Positions 1 through 5,648 are shown, counted from the first letter of the stretch. The stretch is 5,724 nt of DNA from Candidatus Altarchaeota archaeon (GCA_018897475.1 JAHIKS010000078.1:1-5724); one strand, 5' to 3'. The notes: a model not told the origin generated them from the sequence alone. Numbers and translations: made by a program.

Positions 1-1095
1 CATGAACCTAACAAAGGGAAATACGATTCCCTCATCAATACCCTCAATCGCTATTCTGACTGTATCAACTTCCATCTTGATGGTGCTTTCTTTTACGCCG
101 ATTCCAAGCAGGAGCTGCATGAACTCTGCTACCGCTCTGCCCGGCTGGATGGTTTGTCTGCCAACCTTGTCCAGTCAGCAAGAGACCGTGCCATTGAAAT
201 GCATCAGAGGGGATGCGCCCATACTAGTGATGTCCCCCTCCGTCTGAACCAGCGAATCTTTAAGCTCGTTCTTCGCGATGATGGTCTTAATCTTATTGGT
301 ATCACAACCATTAATGGCAGGATATATATGCCTCTACCACCTTATCTTCGGCCTTACCAAAAGCGACACCTAAAGGACATAACCTCTGGAAAGGCAACAT
401 GCAACTCTGCCGAACTCGTCAACAGAGATGGCTGCCTCTGGATCCATCTCTTCGTCAAATATGAACCTGACAAACCTCACTATCAACCAAAGACCATTAT
501 CGGAGTTGACCTGGGAATATCTAAGATAGCAACGGCGTCCGCCCTATCTGAGGATGTGATGAGCAGGCCAGCCTTCTTTGATGGCTCCGGGTTGAGATTT
601 AAGCGGAAGTGTTACAAGCGAAGCCTGAGCGAGTGGCAAACCAACGGGAATGATGCGATGGTCAAGAGGTCGAAAGGTAAGATATCAAACCTTTCAACCT
701 ACCTGAACCACTGCATCAGCAAGGAGATTGTTTCCCTAGCGGAACAATTCCCTAACCCAGTGATTGTAATGGAAAGACTCACCCACATAAGGAAACGAAA
801 CCTGGGCAAGCGAATGAACTACGAACTTAACTCTTGGTCTTTCGCCCAGCTCCAGGGTTTTATCGAATATAAGGCCCTGGAAAAAGGCATTCGAGTCGAG
901 TACGTGGCTGCGAAAAACACATCCAGGATGTGTTCCAGATGCAGGCACACTCGTAAGTCGAATCGCAGGGACCAAGCACATTTCAAGTGCTCGGAGTGTG
1001 GCTATGAAACTAATGCTGACTTCAACGCTTCCGTGAACATAAGCAAAGTCTTCCGTGAGGAAGCACCCTCCCAGCCTACATGGTTGGGTGGATAG
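1..1095 (+). CDS. tnpB: IS200/IS605-type TnpB RNA-guided nuclease, 5'-truncated by the window edge
   Basis: The reading frame is open from base 1 to the TAG at 1093-1095, giving 364 residues, so the true start is upstream. The first in-frame ATG at 154 is internal, because the helical N-terminal region (KYDSLINTLNRYSDCINFHL) lies before it and is TnpB-like. The RuvC-like core is complete: the first Asp in IGVDLG (codon 508-510), the Glu in VIVMERL (772-774) and the last Asp in NADFNASVNI (1018-1020). Between the last two is a four-cysteine zinc finger, CSRC (Cys codons 931 and 940) and CSEC (988 and 997). The usual TnpB motif around WSFAQLQGFIEYKA is also present. TnpB proteins are RNA-guided DNA nucleases that help IS200/IS605 or IS607 elements persist; transposition itself is done by TnpA, which is not in view. 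Probably 15-40 residues are missing. The gene looks intact and perhaps active. The family is sure; IS605 versus IS607 context is inferred from the right-end hairpin. Confidence 0.93.
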   Translation, partial: HEPNKGKYDSLINTLNRYSDCINFHLDGAFFYADSKQELHELCYRSARLDGLSANLVQSARDRAIEMHQRGCAHTSDVPLRLNQRIFKLVLRDDGLNLIGITTINGRIYMPLPPYLRPYQKRHLKDITSGKATCNSAELVNRDGCLWIHLFVKYEPDKPHYQPKTIIGVDLGISKIATASALSEDVMSRPAFFDGSGLRFKRKCYKRSLSEWQTNGNDAMVKRSKGKISNLSTYLNHCISKEIVSLAEQFPNPVIVMERLTHIRKRNLGKRMNYELNSWSFAQLQGFIEYKALEKGIRVEYVAAKNTSRMCSRCRHTRKSNRRDQAHFKCSECGYETNADFNASVNISKVFREEAPSQPTWLGG

Positions 1096-1100
1096 GGTGA

Positions 1101-1169
1101 ACTAAACCGCCCTTGTTCTGGCTTATGCCTGAGCCACAAGCGTTGATGGGTAAGTTGGACTAAAACGCC
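1101..1169 (+). repeat. Imperfect 11-bp direct repeat inside the tnpB 3' region
   Basis: ACTAAACCGCC at 1101-1111 and ACTAAAACGCC at 1159-1169 match at 10 of 11 bases. Each copy runs into the 5' side of a hairpin (the 1112-1140 stem and the 1168-1187 stem). The feature span covers both copies and the spacer between them. They may be part of the guide-RNA scaffold or of the right-end recognition sequence. No known motif is assigned. Confidence 0.5.
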
Positions 1170-1187
1170 AGCCCATTTATGGGCTGG
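1168..1187. repeat. Right-end palindrome of the IS200/IS605-type element
   Basis: Arms CCAGCCCAT (1168-1176) and ATGGGCTGG (1179-1187) are perfect reverse complements separated by TT. IS200/IS605 elements carry such subterminal hairpins, which TnpA recognises as single-stranded DNA, with cleavage a few bases outside the hairpin at the right end. The element end is therefore probably within 1188-1200 (TAGTTTACTTATT). The exact end cannot be set without an empty site or the left end. Confidence 0.65.
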
Positions 1188-1219
1188 TAGTTTACTTATT
1201 GTATTGGAATCGGGATAAA

Positions 1220-1235
1220 TTAATATGTTAATATG
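1220..1235 (+). repeat. Tandem 8-bp repeat in the AT-rich leader
   Basis: TTAATATG occurs twice head to tail (1220-1227 and 1228-1235). It lies between the likely transposon end and the amidohydrolase gene. The AT-rich stretch could contain a TATA element for the downstream gene or a binding site. It is short enough that chance in AT-rich DNA is possible. Confidence 0.4.
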
Positions 1236-1291
1236 TCAAATCGAAGATTTGTCATATATGAGAAATCATAACCTAAAATGATTTCACATAT
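1231..1291. promoter_or_regulatory. Two adjoining dyads in the amidohydrolase leader, possible operator or RNA switch
   Basis: Dyad A (1231-1257) has 12-base arms, ATATGTCAAATC and GATTTGTCATAT, around a GAA centre; 11 of the 12 positions pair, the exception being a T-T mismatch. Dyad B has 14-base arms at 1256-1269 and 1278-1291 (ATATGAGAAATCAT and ATGATTTCACATAT) with one mismatch and an 8-base loop. Dyad B covers both candidate start codons (1278 and 1290). The two dyads share two bases, so as RNA they would be nearly mutually exclusive. A TATA-like CATATAT at 1253-1259 lies about 30 bases upstream of 1290. A role as repressor site or as structure hiding the start is inference. Confidence 0.45.
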
Positions 1292-2327
1292 GATAAATTC
1301 ATCCTTTCTGCTCGGCGATGGCTTCGAGCTGCTCGAAGAGGGCCACCTAGTGGTGGAGAAGGGCAGAATAAAAGAGGTCAATGACGGCTTCATAACCAGA
1401 GGAACCGATGCAAAGGACCTTCTGTGCATCCCTGCCCTGATTAATGCGCATACGCACATCGGAGATTCCTTCGCCAAGGAGGCCGCCCTCGGCCTTCCGG
1501 CAGGAGAGGCAATGGGCCAGAACGGCCTGAAATGGAGCCTCTACCAAAAAGCGAAAAAGGACGAAATTCTCCGGGCCATGAGGGACTCCGTCCAGTATAT
1601 GTTAAATTCAGGAATTTCCTGTTTTGCAGACTTCAGGGAGGGCGGAGTTAATGGGGCAGACCTTCTCAGAAAAGCAACCGAGGGAATTCCCATCAAGCCC
1701 ATAGTCCTCGGAAGGGACGACGGCATAGAGAACTTCGACGGTCTGGGACTTAACCCCTGGCAGCTGGGACAAATCCCCTCTCAGAGAAACAAACCGGTAG
1801 CGGTCCACGCAGGGGAGTCCAAGGGAGAGGTAGCAGAGGTCCTTTCCAGAAACCCGGACATCATCGTCCACTTCACACTCGCGACAAGGGAGGACATCGC
1901 AACGGCAGCAAGAAAGAAGGTATCCGTCGTCCTATGCCCCCGGGCAAACGCGCTCCTCGGGGTTGGAATACCTCCGGTCAGGGAGCTTATGGAGCGCGGA
2001 ATCAACGTCGCCCTTGGCACCGACAACGTAATGCTGAATTCACCGTCTCTATGGAGAGAGATGGAGTTCATATCAAAGTTATCCTATCTGAAGAAAGGAA
2101 TTATGCCCGCCGACGTCCTGAGGATGGCCACCTCGAACGCTGCAAAAGCATTCGGCCTGAACTCCGGAACGATAAAGAAGGGAAAGGAGGCCGACCTCAT
2201 ATTCCTCGACAGGAACGCCCCGAACCTCAGGGAAAACAAAAACCTCCTGGCAGCAATAGTCCACAGGACGGAGCCTGAGAACGTAAGAAAGGTGATGGTC
2301 AGCGGGGAGTTCGTGGTTGAGAAGTAA
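1278..2327 (+). CDS. Metal-dependent amidohydrolase, deaminase-like (ATZ/TRZ, SAH/guanine deaminase superfamily)
   Basis: This 349-residue cytosolic hydrolase has the full metal site of the amidohydrolase superfamily. The HTH motif gives H58 and H60, HAGE gives H177 with a catalytic-type E180, HFT gives H198, and GTDN gives D249. A short N-terminal beta segment (about 1-50) and the C-terminal GTIKKGKEADLIFLD...VMVSGEF segment form the small beta-sandwich flanking the TIM barrel. The HxGE motif and the TDN ending fit enzymes that deaminate purines, pyrimidines or S-adenosylhomocysteine-type compounds. It is shorter than typical SAH/MTA deaminases (about 420-440 residues) and lacks their usual insertions, so no substrate is assigned. 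The start at 1278 gives MISHMINSSF; the ATG at 1290 (MINSSFLLG) is equally plausible and fits a TATA-like box at 1253-1259 better. No Shine-Dalgarno sequence is visible. It stands alone between the TnpB element and a regulator 69 bp downstream. Confidence 0.9.
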   Translation: MISHMINSSFLLGDGFELLEEGHLVVEKGRIKEVNDGFITRGTDAKDLLCIPALINAHTHIGDSFAKEAALGLPAGEAMGQNGLKWSLYQKAKKDEILRAMRDSVQYMLNSGISCFADFREGGVNGADLLRKATEGIPIKPIVLGRDDGIENFDGLGLNPWQLGQIPSQRNKPVAVHAGESKGEVAEVLSRNPDIIVHFTLATREDIATAARKKVSVVLCPRANALLGVGIPPVRELMERGINVALGTDNVMLNSPSLWREMEFISKLSYLKKGIMPADVLRMATSNAAKAFGLNSGTIKKGKEADLIFLDRNAPNLRENKNLLAAIVHRTEPENVRKVMVSGEFVVEK

Positions 2328-2357
2328 TCACGACTCACAAAATCTATCTTCCGGTAA

Positions 2358-2365
2358 CTATTTAA
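2358..2365 (+). promoter_or_regulatory. TATA-like box for the small regulator gene
   Basis: CTATTTAA at 2358-2365 is a good archaeal box A. Transcription would start near 2385-2390, giving a leader of only about 7-12 bases to the ATG at 2397. A second AT-rich candidate, ATAATACTATA at 2380-2390, would start transcripts near 2410 and would favour the internal ATG at 2439 or 2451. Confidence 0.45.
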
Positions 2366-2396
2366 TGACTCATTCCACTATAATACTATACAAAAT

Positions 2397-2813
2397 ATGT
2401 TAAGTATTCATAATGGGAAAAATGAGATTCACAATGAAATGAAATACAAAATGACCGACGAAAGATGGGAAAGCGTCCATGCTTATCTGAATTATGCCAT
2501 AAGGAACCCGAAGAAGGTCCCTGATAAAGGCGTGCTTCTGGCTCTTTCAACAGAAGAGCTAAGTCATGTATTCACAAAGAAGAGACTGGAGCTTATCAAT
2601 GCAATAAAAGGCAACGAAGTAGATAGTGTCTCTGACCTGAGCAGGAATCTCGGAAGGAAACTAAGTGCAGTAGATAGAGACCTAAAGATTCTGGAAAATT
2701 TTGGGATAGTTACCTTGGAGAAGAAGGGAAGGGTTGTAACGCCAAGTCTGAAGGCGGAGATACTGCTACTTCCTCTTGTCCCGGCAAAGAGGCTGGAGGA
2801 GATTGTGGCATGA
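2397..2813 (+). CDS. Small winged-helix DNA-binding protein, COG4190/HVO_A0114 type (TumA-like antitoxin/regulator)
   Basis: The 138-residue protein has the arrangement of this archaeal family. A helical N-terminal part (MTDERWESVHAYLNYAIRNP) is followed by the linker motif LSTEELSHVFTKKRLELINAI. A winged helix then runs roughly over residues 60-120 (SVSDLSRNLGRKLSAVDRDLKILENFGIVTLEKKGRVVTPSLKAEILLLPL), with VDRDLKILENFGIV as recognition helix and wing. Members often act as antitoxin and autorepressor beside a DUF6516 (TumE-like) toxin. No toxin gene lies next to this one, so it is either an orphan antitoxin or an independent regulator. Residues 1-14 do not look like the family, so translation could begin at 2439 or 2451. 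No Shine-Dalgarno sequence is seen at any of the starts. The family call is from motif memory and is fairly confident; the DNA target is unknown. Confidence 0.8.
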   Translation: MLSIHNGKNEIHNEMKYKMTDERWESVHAYLNYAIRNPKKVPDKGVLLALSTEELSHVFTKKRLELINAIKGNEVDSVSDLSRNLGRKLSAVDRDLKILENFGIVTLEKKGRVVTPSLKAEILLLPLVPAKRLEEIVA

Positions 2814-2819
2814 TGAGCA

Positions 2820-2863
2820 TTCTCAAGAAGTTGATGAGAAACTGAAGTATAAGAACCTTTTTT
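2820..2863 (+). terminator. Possible terminator after the regulator gene
   Basis: A 6-bp hairpin (TTCTCA at 2820-2825, TGAGAA at 2835-2840) is followed by a run of six T at 2858-2863. Archaeal RNA polymerase can stop at T-runs alone, so the T-run is the more telling part. It lies just before the convergent gene's 3' end at 2882. Confidence 0.35.
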
Positions 2864-2881
2864 GGGAGGGAGCATAATCCA

Positions 2882-3634
2882 CTAGTCCCCGGCCCCATCT
2901 TCGCATCTCCTGACAAAGGACCTTATGTCTCCTGCCTTGTAGCTCTCCTTGCTCGTGTCGGTGTATATCTCCCCTGTTGAAACGCAGATGTACTGTGGCA
3001 CTCCCTCGGGAATGTTCAGGAGGCCGTCCATGCACTGCATCTGGTCCTTCACGTCCCAGTTCGTCGAGTCCTCCTTCAGCCACAGGAAATTATGGCCCTC
3101 GTCCTCAATCTCATCCACCATCCAGTAGCTCTTGTTGCAAGATTTGCAGGATTCCGAGTAGTGGAACGCGACCGTGTCCATGCTTATGTTAATGTCGGCA
3201 AGGCAGCTCTGCATCTGATTCAGGTACCCATCGGAGAGATAGCAGGCGCTCTCATGCTTCGTGAGGCATAGGAACTGCAGGACGTTGTACCTGTTCAGGG
3301 CGGAAACCATGGTCGATATATTGCCCCTGTCCCCGTCCTCCTTCATGACAACCAGATGCGGGAAGGGAACGCCGTCGTTCTGGTAGATTCCAACCTCAAG
3401 ATTCAGGTCCCCGAACATATCGGCAACAGCAGAAACATCGCATCCCTCGCACCCCGGGGGATACAGGTAAAGAAAATCAATCTTCCCTTTGTCGCTGGGG
3501 CAGACGCGCTTTTCGCAGTCGGGGCAGTCAACATCCGGGCACTCCTTCCCCAGATTCATCAGCAATATCGCTCCAATTCCGAGCACGAGTATCAAAGCAA
3601 TTATGGTTAACGGCTTCTGCTTGTCATCGGCCAT
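2882..3634 (-). CDS. Membrane-anchored cysteine-rich protein with two thioredoxin-like CxxC domains
   Basis: The 250-residue protein has one hydrophobic segment at about residues 8-27 (PLTIIALILVLGIGAILLMN) after a short charged N-terminus, which suggests a signal anchor with the rest outside the membrane. A cysteine cluster follows, C32-x4-C37-x2-C40-x4-C45. Two degenerate thioredoxin-like halves come next. The first has YLYPPGCEGC (C62, C65) and a cis-Pro-like region VPFPHLVV (about 89-96). The second has FHYSESCKSC (C163, C166) and VPQYIC (212-217). There are 14 cysteines in all, others being C123, C131, C144, C201 and C244. It probably takes part in extracytoplasmic disulfide formation or exchange, possibly with a DsbB/VKOR-type partner, which is not in the window. 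It is 34 bp downstream of hisC on the same strand and may be cotranscribed. The fold is inferred from motif spacing; a precise function is not recognised. Confidence 0.8.
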   Translation of the reverse strand: MADDKQKPLTIIALILVLGIGAILLMNLGKECPDVDCPDCEKRVCPSDKGKIDFLYLYPPGCEGCDVSAVADMFGDLNLEVGIYQNDGVPFPHLVVMKEDGDRGNISTMVSALNRYNVLQFLCLTKHESACYLSDGYLNQMQSCLADINISMDTVAFHYSESCKSCNKSYWMVDEIEDEGHNFLWLKEDSTNWDVKDQMQCMDGLLNIPEGVPQYICVSTGEIYTDTSKESYKAGDIRSFVRRCEDGAGD

Positions 3635-3668
3635 AGTCTAATAATAAGAATCAGCCTTGAAAAATCCC

Positions 3669-4709
3669 CTACAGGCCGTCCAGGACCTCAACCAGTCGCC
3701 TGTTCTCCTCCGCTGTCCCTACGGTTATCCTGACATACTCCCCCTCAAAGCCATCGAATTTTCCAAAGCACCTGATGATAATCTTCTCCTCCATCAGTTT
3801 GTCGAATAACTCCTCTGCTTTCATCGGCGAGACGTCCGCAAACACGAAATTACCCTCCGACCTGAACGCCCTGAATTTCCCGGTGAGGCTCTCGAAGAGA
3901 ATATCTCTGTCTTTCTTTATCCTGTCAACGGTCTCCTTCATATAATCTACGCTGTCAACGGCTGCAATTCCCGCCCCCAGGGCCAGGGAATTCACGTTGA
4001 ACGGGAGCCTGACCTTCGACAGCAGCTCAACAATCTCCTGGCTGGCAACAAGATAGCCCAGCCTCAGCCCCGCAAGCGCGAAGGCCTTCGCGAAGGTCCT
4101 CATGACAACCAGGTTCGGGAACTCCTTCAGTAGAGGGATTACACTCTTCCCATAGAACTCCACATAGGCCTCGTCAACCACGGTCAGCTTCCCGAGCTCC
4201 AGGACCTTCCTGACGTCCTCCTCGGAAATCACACCCCCGGTCGGGCTGTTCGGCGAGCAGAGGAAAAGGATTTCGGCATTCTCTGCCTTGCTGGTGAATT
4301 CATCCACAGGAAACGAGAAGTCATCGTTCAGATTAATCTCATCATATTCTTCGTCCAGAATCCCCGCCACGAGTCTGTATTCCGCAAACGTCGGCCTGAA
4401 ACTCAGCACCGGGCCATTGAACGTCTTCAGAAGCATGTCAATCAGCTCGTCGGAGCCGTTGCCCAGCAGGACATTATCTGCCTTCACGCCGCAGTAGCCC
4501 GCAATCTTCTCCCTCGTCTGCCGGAACCTGTACGGATAAACATTCACCCTCTCCGACTCCTTCTTTAGAGTCTCCACTACCTGGGGCGAAGGGCCGTAGT
4601 TATTTTCATTCGATGCGAGCTTTATGTAGCCCTCCTGCATCTTCCCCGGCTCGTATACATCCAGCCCGGAAATCCAGGGCCTTGCACATCCGGCAGCATT
4701 AAATTCCAT
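3669..4709 (-). CDS. hisC: Histidinol-phosphate aminotransferase
   Basis: This 346-residue PLP enzyme transfers an amino group from glutamate to imidazole-acetol phosphate in histidine synthesis; its length is normal for the family. Motifs appear in order: KLASNENNYGPSP (30-42), YPYRFRQTREKIAGYCGV (58-75), the PLP-phosphate loop GNGSDELI (83-90), SPNSPTGG (152-159, N154), VVDEAYVEF (177-185, D179 and Y182), and RTFAKAFALAGLRLGY (204-219) with the Schiff-base K208 and R216. EYVRITVGTAEENRRLVEVL near the C-terminus supplies the substrate-carboxylate Arg. The residue before the lysine is Ala207, where most HisC proteins have Ser. The start ATG at 4709 has a TATA-like box about 28 bases upstream. 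No other his gene is nearby, so the pathway is dispersed in this genome. A related fold-type I aminotransferase with another substrate is possible but less likely. Confidence 0.92.
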   Translation of the reverse strand: MEFNAAGCARPWISGLDVYEPGKMQEGYIKLASNENNYGPSPQVVETLKKESERVNVYPYRFRQTREKIAGYCGVKADNVLLGNGSDELIDMLLKTFNGPVLSFRPTFAEYRLVAGILDEEYDEINLNDDFSFPVDEFTSKAENAEILFLCSPNSPTGGVISEEDVRKVLELGKLTVVDEAYVEFYGKSVIPLLKEFPNLVVMRTFAKAFALAGLRLGYLVASQEIVELLSKVRLPFNVNSLALGAGIAAVDSVDYMKETVDRIKKDRDILFESLTGKFRAFRSEGNFVFADVSPMKAEELFDKLMEEKIIIRCFGKFDGFEGEYVRITVGTAEENRRLVEVLDGL

Positions 4710-4732
4710 ACTAGAATAAGATTTGGGACTGA

Positions 4733-4743
4733 GGTTAAATTAA
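4733..4743 (-). promoter_or_regulatory. TATA-like box for hisC
   Basis: On the minus strand the sequence reads TTAATTTAACC from 4743 to 4733, with its TTTAA core 26-30 bases upstream of the hisC ATG at 4709. This spacing suits a leaderless transcript, so hisC may have its own promoter as well as reading through from the upstream DUF89 gene, whose stop codon ends at 4744. Confidence 0.4.
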
Positions 4744-5607
4744 TTATAGTAGCTTAACCACGGTTGCTCCAACGGGAACCCCGATATCATCTGCCACGGG
4801 CCTGCATTTCGCCTTCATCAGCAGGGCAACCTTCCCCTTCAGTATATCCGTTCTGTCAACCAGCGTCTCATAGCAGGCCATCCCCTTCGCTATTATCAAA
4901 TCAGCATCCTTCCACGCCTTTTGAAACTCCTCGGGAGTCCTCTCGAACCACACCCCGATAAAATCCCCCCGCGGCAGGATATCGCCGTCTATTCCCACTC
5001 TTTTCACGTCCTCAACGCTCGCGTCGTCCTGCACCGGCCTGGAAAGAGGCGCCACGGTCACATCGGCGTAATTCCTCAACTCATTTATAAAAATTTTATC
5101 AAGCACCAATTCCCCGGCATTATCAGTTACATAGAGGATTCTTCCCGCTTTTTTCACCCTTCCGTAAATCTCATCGCTATCGTCAATCTCCGGCTTCCCC
5201 TCGACGATCTCCATAATCTCCTCCTCCAGCCTGTCGAGATTAACCTGGTGGTCCCTTGCGCCGAACTCTATTATGTTGCCCGCAAGGGCCATCCTCAATG
5301 CAGTCCTGAACCTCTCCCCTTCATCAAGCCCCCCAAGGCGCTCCTCAAGCCTCGGATACAGCTCAAGGGCGGCGTCCATCGATTCCTCCTTTAGCCGCTT
5401 CATGGGATTGCTGTCCTTCGTAATTTTCTCAAGAATCCTGTTTCTCTCGTTTGCGAGGGCGGTTGTCGACATATCCGGGGAAATTCTCTCAGAGAAAAGC
5501 CCGCACACCTCCCTCACGACCTGGTACCTCGTCTCCTCGCTCTCGTTCTCGCAGAACATCAGCACTCTCCTGAGCATACACGGTCCGCATTCCGGATAGA
5601 GTTTCAC
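4744..5607 (-). CDS. DUF89 family metal-dependent damage-control phosphatase (archaeal type)
   Basis: The 287-residue protein has the marks of archaeal DUF89 proteins. It opens with MKLYPECGPCMLRR (C7-x2-C10). A helical domain ending in LAGNIIEFGARDH (108-120) follows, then the Rossmann-like catalytic half. Here ILYVTDNAGELVLDKIFINEL holds D162, N163 and E166, RPVQDDASVEDV (190-201) matches the family's NDAT-ED segment, DLIIAKGMACYETL (236-249) the KG-x-NxE segment, and ALLMKAKCRPVADDIGVPVG (261-280) the C-terminal motif. DUF89 enzymes use Mn or another divalent metal to hydrolyse damaged or unwanted phosphometabolites, such as sugar phosphates. The substrate here is unknown. The start is GTG at 5605-5607, chosen because the conserved CxxC follows at once and a TATA-like box lies about 27 bases upstream, with no room for a Shine-Dalgarno sequence. 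It leads the minus-strand run with hisC 34 bp downstream. Confidence 0.88.
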   Translation of the reverse strand: MKLYPECGPCMLRRVLMFCENESEETRYQVVREVCGLFSERISPDMSTTALANERNRILEKITKDSNPMKRLKEESMDAALELYPRLEERLGGLDEGERFRTALRMALAGNIIEFGARDHQVNLDRLEEEIMEIVEGKPEIDDSDEIYGRVKKAGRILYVTDNAGELVLDKIFINELRNYADVTVAPLSRPVQDDASVEDVKRVGIDGDILPRGDFIGVWFERTPEEFQKAWKDADLIIAKGMACYETLVDRTDILKGKVALLMKAKCRPVADDIGVPVGATVVKLL

Positions 5608-5612
5608 GGTAT

Positions 5613-5620
5613 ATTTATAT
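5613..5620 (+). promoter_or_regulatory. TATA-like box for the rightward rpoL-like gene
   Basis: TTTATATA at 5613-5620 is close to the archaeal box A consensus and centred about 32 bases upstream of the ATG at 5649. Initiation near 5642 would leave a leader of only a few bases. Confidence 0.55.
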
Positions 5621-5630
5621 ACGTCTGCAC

Positions 5631-5638
5631 ATATTTAT
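5631..5638 (-). promoter_or_regulatory. TATA-like box for the DUF89-hisC run
   Basis: On the minus strand the box reads AATAAATAT (5639 to 5631), centred about 27 bases upstream of the GTG start at 5607. Transcription would begin at or next to the start codon. It overlaps the promoter of the opposite gene. Confidence 0.55.
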
Positions 5639-5648
5639 TCCAGACAAA

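Larger units (their letters stand above)
1040..1192 (+). ncRNA. Candidate TnpB omega RNA (reRNA) scaffold overlapping the tnpB 3' end
   Basis: Three consecutive hairpins cover the tnpB 3' end and the sequence up to the element's right end. Hairpin 1 (1064-1099) pairs 1064-1069 with 1094-1099 and 1070-1076 with 1082-1088 (one G-T wobble), leaving a 5-nt bulge at 1089-1093. It encloses most of the stop codon. Hairpin 2 (1112-1140) has nine pairs with a 3-nt bulge at 1117-1119. Hairpin 3 (1168-1187) is a perfect 9-bp stem. In known TnpB systems the guide RNA scaffold comes from exactly this place, overlapping the tnpB 3' end for roughly 100-200 nt, with the guide taken from DNA just past the right end. 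The boundaries given are approximate. Structure is seen by pairing on paper; expression and function are inferred. Confidence 0.6.

Noticed and set aside
2..247. 81-residue open frame on the + strand starting at the left edge
   Set aside because: It overlaps the tnpB frame, whose protein is clearly conserved back to base 1; the alternative translation is low-complexity and without motifs.
1096..1277. CRISPR-like or riboswitch reading of the hairpin-rich spacer after tnpB
   Set aside because: There are no regularly spaced identical repeats, and the hairpins are better explained as the TnpB right end and its guide RNA.
1934..2278. 114-residue + strand frame inside the amidohydrolase
   Set aside because: It lies fully within a gene with all catalytic motifs; its translation is rich in Arg, Gly and Pro, typical of a shadow frame.
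2332..2372. GACTCA repeated at 2332-2337 and 2367-2372, the second within the palindrome TGACTCA
   Set aside because: Six bases repeated once in a short spacer is expected by chance; there is no further symmetry to support an operator.
4921..5394. 157-residue + strand frame opposite the DUF89 gene
   Set aside because: It is antisense to a well-supported gene, has no recognisable motif, and has no promoter of its own.
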